DNA of 64,000 nt from Oleiagrimonas sp964566965. Lineage in GTDB: Bacteria > Pseudomonadota > Gammaproteobacteria > Xanthomonadales > Rhodanobacteraceae. A program made the position numbers and the translations under genes. The stretch covers positions 9,269 through 73,268 of the forward strand of contig CAZMKO010000002.1 of NCBI GenBank assembly GCA_964566965.1. The letters run 5' to 3'. Shown here piece after piece: positions 50,774-59,272 of this stretch (position 1 is its first letter; the number at the start of each line of letters is the position of its first letter). The notes under the pieces were generated by a model that was given only the letters and a program-made list of their open reading frames with translations, made no database searches and was not told the origin of the DNA.

Positions 50774-53700
50774 ATGAACGTCAAGGGTTTGCCGCGCACC
50801 ACGCAGCTCGGCGCAATGATCGCGCTGTGCCTGGCCGGGGGCGCCGCGGTGGCGCAATCGACCACGGGCAGTATTTCGGGACAGGTGCCGGCCGGCGACA
50901 CGGTCGTCATCCAGGGCGCCAACGGCTTGAGCCGCAGCGTCCGCGCCAACAGCCAGGGGCGCTATACCGCCAGTCAGCTCCCGCTGGGTGAATACACGGT
51001 CACGCTGAAGCGCGACGGCAAGGTGGTGGACACGCGCGAGCACGTCGTACTGACGGTCGGTGCCGCCGCGCAGGTGTCGTTCGCCGCCCCGCAGGAAGCC
51101 GAGGACATGAGTGCGGTGACGGTGTCGGCCAACGCCTTGCCGTCGATCGACGTGAGCAGCGTCACCTCCGAAACCGTCATCAGTGCCGAGCAGCTGGCGA
51201 AGCTGCCGCTGGGATTCAGCGCCGAGGCAGCCGCGCAGCTGGCGCCGGGGGCGGTCGACAACAACGCCGGCTACAAGAGCCCCGTGGGCGGTTCGCTGGT
51301 CAGTTTCGGCGGTGCCGGCGCCAACGAAAACGCCTATTACATCAACGGCTTCAACACCACCGATCCGTTCAAGTCGCTGGGCGGTCTGACGTTGCCGTAC
51401 GGCTCCATCTCGCAGGAGCAGGTGCTGACCGGCGGTTACAGCGCCAAGTACGGCCGCTCCGACGGCGGCGTGGTCAACATGGTCGGCAAGCGCGGCACCA
51501 ATGAATGGCATTTTGGCGGCAAGGCCTCGTGGGAACCGGCCTTCGCGCGGGCGTCGCAATCCACGCTTTACTACGAGCACAGCCTGCCCACCGCGCCGGG
51601 GCAGGTGGAGGACTACGGCAGCCTGTATGACGCGCGCGGCGAAGGCAATTACTGGCGAACCACGTACGACGCCTACCTCGGCGGCCCGCTGATCAAGGAC
51701 AAGTTGTTTCTGTTCGCTTCGGTCGAGGCGGCGAAGACCGAGGGCACCTCGTTGGGCCCGGTCACCTCGGTGGCGCCGTGGAGCCGCTACGAGACCCGCA
51801 TGCCCAAGTGGTATGCCAAGCTCGACTGGAACATCAACGACCGCAACATCCTGGAGCTGACCGGCGCCTCCAACAAGATGCACAGCAGCGGCACCACATA
51901 CGAATACGATTACAAACAACGGCGTCGCGGCGACGGGTACGCGCGCAGCAACGACGTGAAGACCGGCGGCACGATGTGGGTCGCCCATTACACCGGCTAC
52001 GTGACCGACCAGCTCACCGTCAGCGCGTTGTACGGCAAGATGACCAATCCGTATTACGACGTGCCGCCGGACGTGGATCCGGACCTGGTCTACATCGGCA
52101 ACCCGAAGCTGCAGAACCCGGCGTTGAACGGCGGGGTGCCGCGGCACACCGACCAGACCGTCACCAGCATCACCGACCCGCGGCAGAAGGTGCGCACCTC
52201 GAACCTGCGTCTGAGTCTGGAATACCAGCTCGGCAACCACACCCTGACCGCCGGCATCGACAACCTCGATCTGGCCATGATGCACCACGGCGGCTCGCCG
52301 ACCGGCCCCGGTTATTCCTGGACCTACCAGCACACCGACAATCCGGAGAATCCGCTGGTCAGCGGTCTGGGCGTCGGCGCCACCGCGGACTTCCCGAACG
52401 GCGCGGAGGGTTACTATGTCACCCAGCACGTCGGCATCCGCAATGTCAGCGTGCACTCCAGTCAGCGCGGCCAGTTCATCGAGGACAAGTGGCAGGTGAG
52501 CCCGCGTTTCCTGCTGTCGTTGGGGCTGCGCAACGGCGAGTTCACCAACTACAACCCGCTCGGGCAGGCCTTCATCAAGCAGCGCAACGAACTGGCGCCA
52601 CGCCTGGGCTTCAGCTGGGACGTGTACGGCGACGCCAGCTTCAAGGTGTACGGCAACGCCGGCCGCTATTTCCTGGCCACGCCGCTGGAGCCGTCGTTCA
52701 GCGCGGCCAGCAGTGGCATCGACACCACGCAGTATTTCACCTACGGCGGCATCAACGCCGACGGCACGCCGGCGGACCTCACCGCCATGGCGCCGCCGGT
52801 GTCGGCCAACAACCACTTCGGCCAGCCGCGCGATCCCAAGACCGTCGCCGTGAAGGACATCAAGCCGATGTACAACGACGAGTTCATGGTCGGCTTCACC
52901 AAGACGCTCGGCGATGCGTGGCTGTACGGTGCCAAGGCCACGCGCCGTGTGTTGCGTTCGGCCATCGACGACGGCTGTCTGGGCGACCTGATTGTCGAGA
53001 AGGCCCGCGAGCTGGGCTACGACGACATCGAGCTGCCCGGCTGCTACATGGTCAACGCCGGCGCGCGCAACACCTTCGTGGTCAAGACCGCCTCCGGCGA
53101 ATACCACGACATCCCGCTCAGCCGCAAGGAGATCGGCTATCCCGAACTGAAGCGCAATTACTACGCGCTGGAGCTGTTCATGGAGCATCCGTTCGACGGC
53201 CGCTGGTTCGGCAAGATCGACTACGTGTTCTCGCGCAGCTACGGCAACACCGAAGGCATGACCCAATCCAACGTGCAGTCCTCGGGGCCGCAGGAGTCGG
53301 CGGACTGGGACAACGTGCCGATCATGGTGTGGAGCAACGGCGATCAGGGCAACGATCATCGCCACCAGATCAAGGCCTTCGGCTACTACCAGATCAACCC
53401 GCAATGGCTGGTGTCGGGCAGTCTGCGCCTGATCTCGGGGCAACCGCGCGCCTGCCTGGGCCTGTTCCCGCAACCGGACAGCGATCCGGCCGGTTACGGT
53501 TCGCTGTACCACTATTGCGACTACAAGCCGGCGCCGCCGGGAAGCCGCGGTCGCTTGCCGTGGACACGGCAGCTGGATGTCGGCGTGACCTACAAGCCGG
53601 CCTTCGCGGCACAGAAACTGGCGTTCAACCTCAACGTGTTCAACCTGTTCAACGCGCAAACGGAGACCAACACCTACCCGAGCCTGTACGCGGATTCGGC

Positions 53701-53785
53701 CGGCTCACCCAATCCCCTGTACGGGACCGCCCGGGTGACGCAGGCTCCCCGTTACGTGCGATTCTCGGTGACCTACGACTACTGA
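50774..53785 (+). CDS. TonB-dependent receptor with N-terminal regulatory-like domain (Oar-type)
   Basis: The 1003-aa outer-membrane receptor has a signal peptide ending GGAAVAQ (residue 28). A carboxypeptidase regulatory-like beta domain follows (about 30-105: GSISGQVPAGDTVVIQG, LPLGEYTVTL), then the plug (about 115-250; AYYINGFNTTDP, LTGGYSAKYGRSDGGVVN). A 22-strand barrel ends in the aromatic RYVRFSVTYDY. It has the build of Xanthomonadales receptors for glycans. The gap of 172 bp after the hydrolase has a GGAGG-type site before ATG 50774. It presumably imports the sugar released by the two hydrolases. Confidence 0.9.
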   Translation: MNVKGLPRTTQLGAMIALCLAGGAAVAQSTTGSISGQVPAGDTVVIQGANGLSRSVRANSQGRYTASQLPLGEYTVTLKRDGKVVDTREHVVLTVGAAAQVSFAAPQEAEDMSAVTVSANALPSIDVSSVTSETVISAEQLAKLPLGFSAEAAAQLAPGAVDNNAGYKSPVGGSLVSFGGAGANENAYYINGFNTTDPFKSLGGLTLPYGSISQEQVLTGGYSAKYGRSDGGVVNMVGKRGTNEWHFGGKASWEPAFARASQSTLYYEHSLPTAPGQVEDYGSLYDARGEGNYWRTTYDAYLGGPLIKDKLFLFASVEAAKTEGTSLGPVTSVAPWSRYETRMPKWYAKLDWNINDRNILELTGASNKMHSSGTTYEYDYKQRRRGDGYARSNDVKTGGTMWVAHYTGYVTDQLTVSALYGKMTNPYYDVPPDVDPDLVYIGNPKLQNPALNGGVPRHTDQTVTSITDPRQKVRTSNLRLSLEYQLGNHTLTAGIDNLDLAMMHHGGSPTGPGYSWTYQHTDNPENPLVSGLGVGATADFPNGAEGYYVTQHVGIRNVSVHSSQRGQFIEDKWQVSPRFLLSLGLRNGEFTNYNPLGQAFIKQRNELAPRLGFSWDVYGDASFKVYGNAGRYFLATPLEPSFSAASSGIDTTQYFTYGGINADGTPADLTAMAPPVSANNHFGQPRDPKTVAVKDIKPMYNDEFMVGFTKTLGDAWLYGAKATRRVLRSAIDDGCLGDLIVEKARELGYDDIELPGCYMVNAGARNTFVVKTASGEYHDIPLSRKEIGYPELKRNYYALELFMEHPFDGRWFGKIDYVFSRSYGNTEGMTQSNVQSSGPQESADWDNVPIMVWSNGDQGNDHRHQIKAFGYYQINPQWLVSGSLRLISGQPRACLGLFPQPDSDPAGYGSLYHYCDYKPAPPGSRGRLPWTRQLDVGVTYKPAFAAQKLAFNLNVFNLFNAQTETNTYPSLYADSAGSPNPLYGTARVTQAPRYVRFSVTYDY

Positions 53786-53889
53786 ATGTCACTGGGGATC
53801 AGGGGAATGCCGCGCCGTCGCCGGTGTCGCCGTTCGTGGCGGTGCGGCATCCATCGTCCGGCCAGGGATCGGCTTGAATGGCCATGATG

Positions 53890-53917
53890 TTTCAAATAGC
53901 CTATAAAAACTTACAAT
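53890..53917 (+). promoter_or_regulatory. Candidate promoter of the agaS operon
   Basis: An AT-rich stretch in an otherwise GC-rich region, with TTTCAA at 53890 and TACAAT at 53912-53917 (16-bp spacing). The candidate operator at 53909 overlaps the -10 element, as a repressor site would. Confidence 0.4.
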
Positions 53918-53928
53918 ATCTTTCATTT
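53909..53928. promoter_or_regulatory. Second copy of the candidate operator
   Basis: ACTTACAATATCTTTCATTT, 14 bp before ATG 53943; see 48459-48478. It matches that site at 14 of 20 positions with identical spacing of the ACTTAC and CTTTC parts. Confidence 0.5.
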
Positions 53929-53942
53929 TGATCGAGCGATTC

Positions 53943-55133
53943 ATGCCACAGCCGCACACATCTACCCCGATACCCGCGACCCTGGCCGAGCTGCGCGCGG
54001 CGCCGCCGGCCGCGCACGACCGCCTGGGATGCGCCGACACGCTGCGCGAGATCCTGCAGCAGCCGCGGACGTGGCGTGCCACCGACGCGCTGATCGGCGA
54101 CGCCGCGGCCGGCGACGTTCTGGCTCTGGAGCCGCGTCCGGCGCACATCGTGCTCACCGGCTCGGGCAGCTCGCTGTATGTCGGCGAATGCCTCGCGCCG
54201 GTGTTGCAGGCGGCGTTGGGCGTGCCGTGTCGTGCCATGGCCGCGGGTACCTTGCTGGCGGAGCGTGACAGCGTGCTGCCACCGGGCGGCGACGGTCTGC
54301 TGGTATCGATCGCCCGCTCCGGCAACAGTCCGGAGAGTGTGGGCGTGGTCGATGCCATGTTGGCCCACGCACCCGGCTGGCGGCACCTGGTGGTGACTTG
54401 CAACGCCGAGGGCAAGCTGGCGACGCGCTATGTCGACGAGCCGCGCGTGCGCACCTTGCTGCTCGATCCGGACACCAACGATCGCAGCCTGGTCATGACC
54501 AGCAGCTTCACCAACCTGGTGCATGCCGTCAGCGGTCTGATGCCCGGAAGCGCCGGCGCCGGCATCGCCGCGGCCGACGTTGCCGCGACCCTGATCGACA
54601 CCCACGGCGACGCGCTGGCGAGGTGGGGCGCACGTCAGGAGATGCAGGCCGTACTCTGCCTCGGCGACGGCGCGCAGTACGGCGCGGCACGCGAGGTGGC
54701 CCTGAAGCTGCTCGAAATGTCAGCCGGTGCGGTGCGGGTCATGTGCGAAACCAGTTTGGGCCTGCGGCACGGGCCGATGGCATGGCTGAACCGGCCATCA
54801 CATCTGCTGGTGTTCCTGTCCGGCGATGCCGGCATGCGCGCCTACCAGGTCGACCTGCTGCAGGAACTCACGCGCAAACGGCTGGGGCCGGCACGCATCG
54901 TGATCGGCGAATCGCCGGCGCCGGAGCTGGTGGGCGAGGAGGGCCTCGGTATCGATTTGCCGGGTCTGTATGCGTTGCCGGCGGCGCAGCAGGCCATGGT
55001 GCACGTGGTGGCCGGTCAGCTGCTGGCCCTGTTCCGTTGCCTGTCCCTGGGGCAGAAGCCGGATGCGCCGTCCGAGGGCGTGCTGACCCGCGTGGTGGAA
55101 GCGTTCACGCTGCACGGAGGCACGCCGGCGTGA
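53943..55133 (+). CDS. agaS: AgaS-like galactosamine-6-phosphate deaminase/isomerase (double SIS)
   Basis: The 396-aa protein has two SIS domains: HIVLTGSGSSLYVGECLAP and LVSIARSGNSPESVGVVDAM in the first, AREVALKLLEMSAGAVRVM and SLGLRHGPMAW in the second. The tail LGQKPDAPSEGVLTRVVE closely follows E. coli AgaS, which converts galactosamine-6-phosphate to tagatose-6-phosphate and ammonia. ATG 53943 is preferred over TTG 53928, which lies at the end of the candidate operator. It heads a coupled run with the two kinases. Confidence 0.87.
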   Translation: MPQPHTSTPIPATLAELRAAPPAAHDRLGCADTLREILQQPRTWRATDALIGDAAAGDVLALEPRPAHIVLTGSGSSLYVGECLAPVLQAALGVPCRAMAAGTLLAERDSVLPPGGDGLLVSIARSGNSPESVGVVDAMLAHAPGWRHLVVTCNAEGKLATRYVDEPRVRTLLLDPDTNDRSLVMTSSFTNLVHAVSGLMPGSAGAGIAAADVAATLIDTHGDALARWGARQEMQAVLCLGDGAQYGAAREVALKLLEMSAGAVRVMCETSLGLRHGPMAWLNRPSHLLVFLSGDAGMRAYQVDLLQELTRKRLGPARIVIGESPAPELVGEEGLGIDLPGLYALPAAQQAMVHVVAGQLLALFRCLSLGQKPDAPSEGVLTRVVEAFTLHGGTPA

Positions 55134-56065
55134 AGCGCGTGCTGGTCGCGGGCGAGATCAACGTCGACCTGGTTCTCGGGGGTTGCAGCGGCATGCCGCA
55201 GGCCGACGCCGAGATCCTGGCCACGAGTTTTCACCAGGTGCCCGGCAGTTCATCCATGATTTGCGCCCTGGGCTTGGCGCGACTGGGTCGGCGCGTGTTG
55301 TTCGCGGGCCGGGTCGGCGACGACGCGCATGGCGCGTTCTGTGTGCAGGCCATGCACGCGGTGGGCATCGACACCGCGGCCGTGCACCGCGACGCCTCGC
55401 TGTCCACCGGTGTCACGGTGGCCATTTCCACCGCCGCCGATCGGGGTCTGGTGACCTTTCCCGGAAGCATCGCGGCTCTGGATGCGGCGGATGTCGATGC
55501 GGCCCTGCTGGGCCGCGCCGACCACTTGCACGTGTCGTCGCTGTATCTCCAGACCCGGCTGCGGCCGCACTTGCCGGCGCTGTTCGCGCGGGCCCGCGCG
55601 GGCGGCTTGAGCGTGTCGCTGGACCCCGGTTTCGATCCGGCGCGACACTGGGGCGATGCCGACGAATGGCGGCACCTGCTGGCCGACGTGGACCTTTTTC
55701 TGCCCAGCCGCCGCGAGGTGCTGGCCATCACCGGGCGCGACGACGTGCCCGGCGCGCTGGAGGCCCTGGGCAACGGGCACACCCGCACGGTGGTGAAGTG
55801 TTCCACCGACGGCGCCATCACGCGTGATGCGCGTGGGCGCCTTTTGCAGGTGCCCACGCGCCCGCCGCCGACGGTATGCGACAGCACCGGCGCCGGCGAT
55901 TCGTTCAATGCCGGCTTTCTCCACGCGTGGTTGGATGGCCTCGCGCTGGACGATTGCCTGCGTCACGGCAACGCTTGCGGCAGCCTTTCCACGCGCGGCA
56001 TGGGCGGTACCGCCACGCAGCCGGACGCCGCCGAAGTACGGGCCTGGCTGGAGGGTGGGGCATGA
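55130..56065 (+). CDS. PfkB-family sugar kinase 1
   Basis: The 311-aa ribokinase-fold kinase starts VKRVLVAGEINVDLVLGG, contains QVPGSSSMICALGLARLG, and ends in the anion-hole signature CDSTGAGDSFNAGFLHAW with the catalytic Asp. The sequence suggests phosphorylation of a free sugar; by context this may be galactosamine or N-acetylgalactosamine at O6. Start is GTG 55130, overlapping the agaS stop (GTGA), with GGAGG at 55116-55120. Confidence 0.87.
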   Translation: MKRVLVAGEINVDLVLGGCSGMPQADAEILATSFHQVPGSSSMICALGLARLGRRVLFAGRVGDDAHGAFCVQAMHAVGIDTAAVHRDASLSTGVTVAISTAADRGLVTFPGSIAALDAADVDAALLGRADHLHVSSLYLQTRLRPHLPALFARARAGGLSVSLDPGFDPARHWGDADEWRHLLADVDLFLPSRREVLAITGRDDVPGALEALGNGHTRTVVKCSTDGAITRDARGRLLQVPTRPPPTVCDSTGAGDSFNAGFLHAWLDGLALDDCLRHGNACGSLSTRGMGGTATQPDAAEVRAWLEGGA

Positions 56066-57024
56066 TCACCGTCGCCGGGTTCAACACCGCCATCGACCGC
56101 CGTGTCGAGCTGCGGGCCGCGTTGCAACCCGGCGCCGTGCAGCGGGCCGCCGACGGGCGCGCGCTTCCCGGCGGCAAAGGGTTGCATGTCGCGCAGATGG
56201 CGGCCGAACTGGGCGAGCCCACCCAACTGGTGGGCCTGTCCGATGCCGCGCACGACGCGCTGATCGCCGCGCACCTGCGAGCCCGCCACGTGACCTGGCA
56301 CGGCGTGCATATGCCGCATGCGTTGCGTCAGTGCCTGGCGTTGCACCAACCCGACGGTGGCATCACCGAAATCCTCGAGCCCGGCGCCCCGCTTGATGCG
56401 GACATCCGCGAGGCCCTGCTGGAGCGGGTGCGCACCCGCCTCGACGCCAGCGACGTCCTGGTGCTCAGCGGCAGCCTGCCGCGCGGTTTTCCCGCCGACA
56501 CCTACGCGGTGCTGGCACGTGAAGCCGCGCACCGTGGCGTGCCGTGTCTGGTCGACGCCAGCGGGGACGTCTTGCGGCATGCGCTGGAGGCACCACCGAC
56601 CCTGGTCAAGCCGAATGCCGACGAGGCTGCCGCCGTGGTCGGCCACGCCGTGCACGACGTGGCCGATGCCATGGCCTGCGCACGCCTGCTGCACCGGCGT
56701 GGTGTTCGTCACGCGGTGGTGACACTGGGCGCGCAGGGCGCCGTCGGTTTTGACGGCCGATGCGCCTGGCATGCGGCGCTGGCCGTGGACGACGCACGCA
56801 ACACGGTGGGGTCCGGCGACTGTTTTCTGGCCGGCCTGGCGGTGGCCCTGCGGCGCGGCCAGGACATGCCGGCGGCGCTGCGTCTGGCGGCCGCCTGCGG
56901 CGTGGCCAACGCGCGTACCGAGGAAACCGGCTTTGCCGACGCGGCGCATGTCGCGGCGGAGCTGGCACGGGTCCAGGTGCGCGCGTTGCCGGATACCTCC
57001 GCGGGAGGCCTGCCGCCCGACTGA
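56062..57024 (+). CDS. PfkB-family kinase 2, 1-phosphofructokinase/tagatose-6-phosphate kinase type
   Basis: The 320-aa protein starts MITVAGFNTAIDRRVEL and has ALPGGKGLHVAQMAAELG, which is the FruK/LacC form (GGKGxNxA), and NTVGSGDCFLAGLAVAL with the catalytic Asp. Beside AgaS and an aldolase the most likely reaction is tagatose-6-phosphate to tagatose-1,6-bisphosphate. It overlaps kinase 1 by ATGA. The C terminus carries a short unconserved Pro/Gly-rich tail. Confidence 0.86.
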   Translation: MITVAGFNTAIDRRVELRAALQPGAVQRAADGRALPGGKGLHVAQMAAELGEPTQLVGLSDAAHDALIAAHLRARHVTWHGVHMPHALRQCLALHQPDGGITEILEPGAPLDADIREALLERVRTRLDASDVLVLSGSLPRGFPADTYAVLAREAAHRGVPCLVDASGDVLRHALEAPPTLVKPNADEAAAVVGHAVHDVADAMACARLLHRRGVRHAVVTLGAQGAVGFDGRCAWHAALAVDDARNTVGSGDCFLAGLAVALRRGQDMPAALRLAAACGVANARTEETGFADAAHVAAELARVQVRALPDTSAGGLPPD

Positions 57025-57144
57025 GTCTTCGCTTGTCGCGGCCCGGTGTCCGGGCATGTCGACGCCCGCCCGTGTTCCGTTTCCATACATCGCGCCGGAC
57101 AGGATGGCCGCGCTCCCCATTCACCCATCGAGAGTGTATCCACG

Positions 57145-59148
57145 ATGCATGCGATTTCTTCCCTTCGAACCTTCGGTGTCTGCTCCGCCATCCTGACCGC
57201 CGGCCTGGCGACGGTGCCGGCCCATGCCCTGGCCGCCGGTACCGCGCAGGACAACACGCTCGGCAACACCGCCATTTCCGCGCGCTGGAACGTCGCCGAC
57301 GGCAAGCTCGACGGGCTGGTGGTGACCGACCGGATCAACCACACCACGATCGACGTCACGGCCGCCTTCAAGCTGGTGCTCAAGGACGGCACTGAAATCG
57401 CCATGGACGACATGCACCTGCTGTCCACGCCGCACCGGGTGACGCTGAAAGCCGATCCGAAGGCCTCGCGTCTTGCCGCGCGCCAGCCCGGTCAGGCCGT
57501 GGCGGCCACATTCGGAGACAAGGACGGTCGCTTCAAGGTCGACTGGCGCCTGGTGCAGCGCGAGGATTCACACTACCTGCGCGAGGAGGTGACCATCACC
57601 GCGCGCGAGGCCGACGAGCCGATCACCAAGGTGGAGCTGTTCGACCTGAAGGCCGACGGCGCCATCGTCGACGGCAGCGCCGACGGCTCGCCGGTCGTCG
57701 CCGGAAACGACTGGTTCGGTTTCGAGCATCCGATGTCGCAAAGCGAGGCGTGGAGCGGACGTGTGCGCTTGTGGCTGGACCGCGAACTACCGCTGAAGAA
57801 GGGTCAGTCGGTGAGTTATTCGGCGGTCATCGGCACCGCCAAACCGACCCAGTTGCGACGTGACTTCGCCACCTACATCAACCGCGAGCGCGCGCATCCG
57901 TACCGTCCGTTCCTGCATTACAACTCCTGGTACGACATCGGCTACTTCACGCCGTACACCGCCGACGAGGCGGTCGAGCGCATCCATGCCTTCGGCCATG
58001 AGCTGGTCGAGAAGCGCGGCGTGAAAATGGACTCGTTCCTGTTCGACGACGGCTGGGACGATTACAGCGGAAGCTGGCATTTCAGCAAGGATTTTCCGGA
58101 CGGATTCACGCCGCTGACCAAGGCTGCCGCCAAGTACGGCGCCAAGCCGGGCATGTGGCTGTCGCCCTGGGGTGGTTACGGCCCGCCGCATGACAAGCGC
58201 ATCGAAAACGGGCGCAAGGCCGGCTACGGCATCGTCGACGACGGCCTGGCGCTGTCGGCGCCGAAGTACTGGAAGCGCTTCCACCAGGTGGTGATGGAGC
58301 TGCTCGACAAATACGGCATCAACCAGTTCAAGTTCGATGGCACCGGCAACGTCGACAGCGTGTACCCCGGCAGCGAGTTCGACAGCGATTTTGCCGCCGC
58401 CATCCAACTGATCGACGACATCCGCGCCGACAAGCCGGACACCTTCATCAACCTCACCACCGGTACCTGGGCTTCGCCGTTCTGGCTGCGCTGGGCCGAT
58501 TCGATCTGGCGCGACGGCTACGACCACAACTTCACCGGCGTGGGTACGCCGCGCGAGCAGTGGATCACCTACCGCGATCGCGAGACCTATCGCAACATCG
58601 TCGAGAAGGGCCCGTTGTTCCCCGTCAACTCGCTGATGCTGCACGGCATCATCTACGCCCAGCACGCGCGTGATCTGAACACCGACCCGGGCCATGATTT
58701 CGCCAACGAAGTGCGCAGCTACTTCGGCACCGGCACCCAACTGCAGGAGCTCTACATCACGCCATCGTTGCTGAGCAATGACGATTGGAACGTACTGGCC
58801 GATGCCGCGAAATGGGCGCGTGCGAATGCCGAGGTATTGCGCGACAACCACTGGGTCGGTGGTGATCCGGGGCGTCTGGACGTCTACGGCTGGGCCGGTT
58901 GGGCCCCGGGCAAGGGCATCATCACCTTCCGCAACCCGTCCGACAAACCGCAGCTGGCCCGGCTGAACCTGCGCCGCCAGCTGGAGCTGCCGCCCGGCGT
59001 TGCCGGCGACTACCGTGTCCGCGATGTCTGGAAGAGCGGCGGCGACGGCGTGCCGCACAAGGTGGGCGCGGACGAGCTGGCCACCGTCAAGCTGGCGCCG
59101 TTCGAGGTGTTGACCCTGGAATTGACGCCGGTCGACGGCACCCGTTGA
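57145..59148 (+). CDS. Secreted glycoside hydrolase, clan GH-D-like, paralog 2
   Basis: The 667-aa protein has a signal peptide (MHAISSLRTFGVCSAILTAG, cleaved near HALAAG). It is collinear with the 48589 gene over its full length. The barrel motifs are SFLFDDGWDDY, MWLSPWGGYGPP and NQFKFDGTGNVDSVYPGS; here the DDGW motif is intact. The two are clearly paralogs, probably well above half identical in the barrel. It lies 120 bp after the kinase genes and 124 bp before the metallophosphatase gene, with no obvious operator copy in front. Confidence 0.82.
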   Translation: MHAISSLRTFGVCSAILTAGLATVPAHALAAGTAQDNTLGNTAISARWNVADGKLDGLVVTDRINHTTIDVTAAFKLVLKDGTEIAMDDMHLLSTPHRVTLKADPKASRLAARQPGQAVAATFGDKDGRFKVDWRLVQREDSHYLREEVTITAREADEPITKVELFDLKADGAIVDGSADGSPVVAGNDWFGFEHPMSQSEAWSGRVRLWLDRELPLKKGQSVSYSAVIGTAKPTQLRRDFATYINRERAHPYRPFLHYNSWYDIGYFTPYTADEAVERIHAFGHELVEKRGVKMDSFLFDDGWDDYSGSWHFSKDFPDGFTPLTKAAAKYGAKPGMWLSPWGGYGPPHDKRIENGRKAGYGIVDDGLALSAPKYWKRFHQVVMELLDKYGINQFKFDGTGNVDSVYPGSEFDSDFAAAIQLIDDIRADKPDTFINLTTGTWASPFWLRWADSIWRDGYDHNFTGVGTPREQWITYRDRETYRNIVEKGPLFPVNSLMLHGIIYAQHARDLNTDPGHDFANEVRSYFGTGTQLQELYITPSLLSNDDWNVLADAAKWARANAEVLRDNHWVGGDPGRLDVYGWAGWAPGKGIITFRNPSDKPQLARLNLRRQLELPPGVAGDYRVRDVWKSGGDGVPHKVGADELATVKLAPFEVLTLELTPVDGTR

Positions 59149-59272
59149 GTGTTTCCACCCGCCCGTTGCCACGGCTCCCGTCCCCCTCCCGGGGAGTCGG
59201 CCGGCAACGGGTGGCGTGGGACTTTTTCTTCCATCCGACCGGTCCGGCATGTCGGGCCCGAGGTTCGAAACC

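Noticed and set aside
50381..53659. Long - strand open frame of about 1090 codons
   Set aside because: Antisense shadow of the TonB-dependent receptor gene, with no recognisable protein features.
45457..57024. Sulfoquinovose pathway (DeoR, kinase, aldolase, glycosidase)
   Set aside because: The aldolase is FbaB-like, not YihT-like; the isomerase is of AgaS type; no YihS- or GH31-type protein is present.
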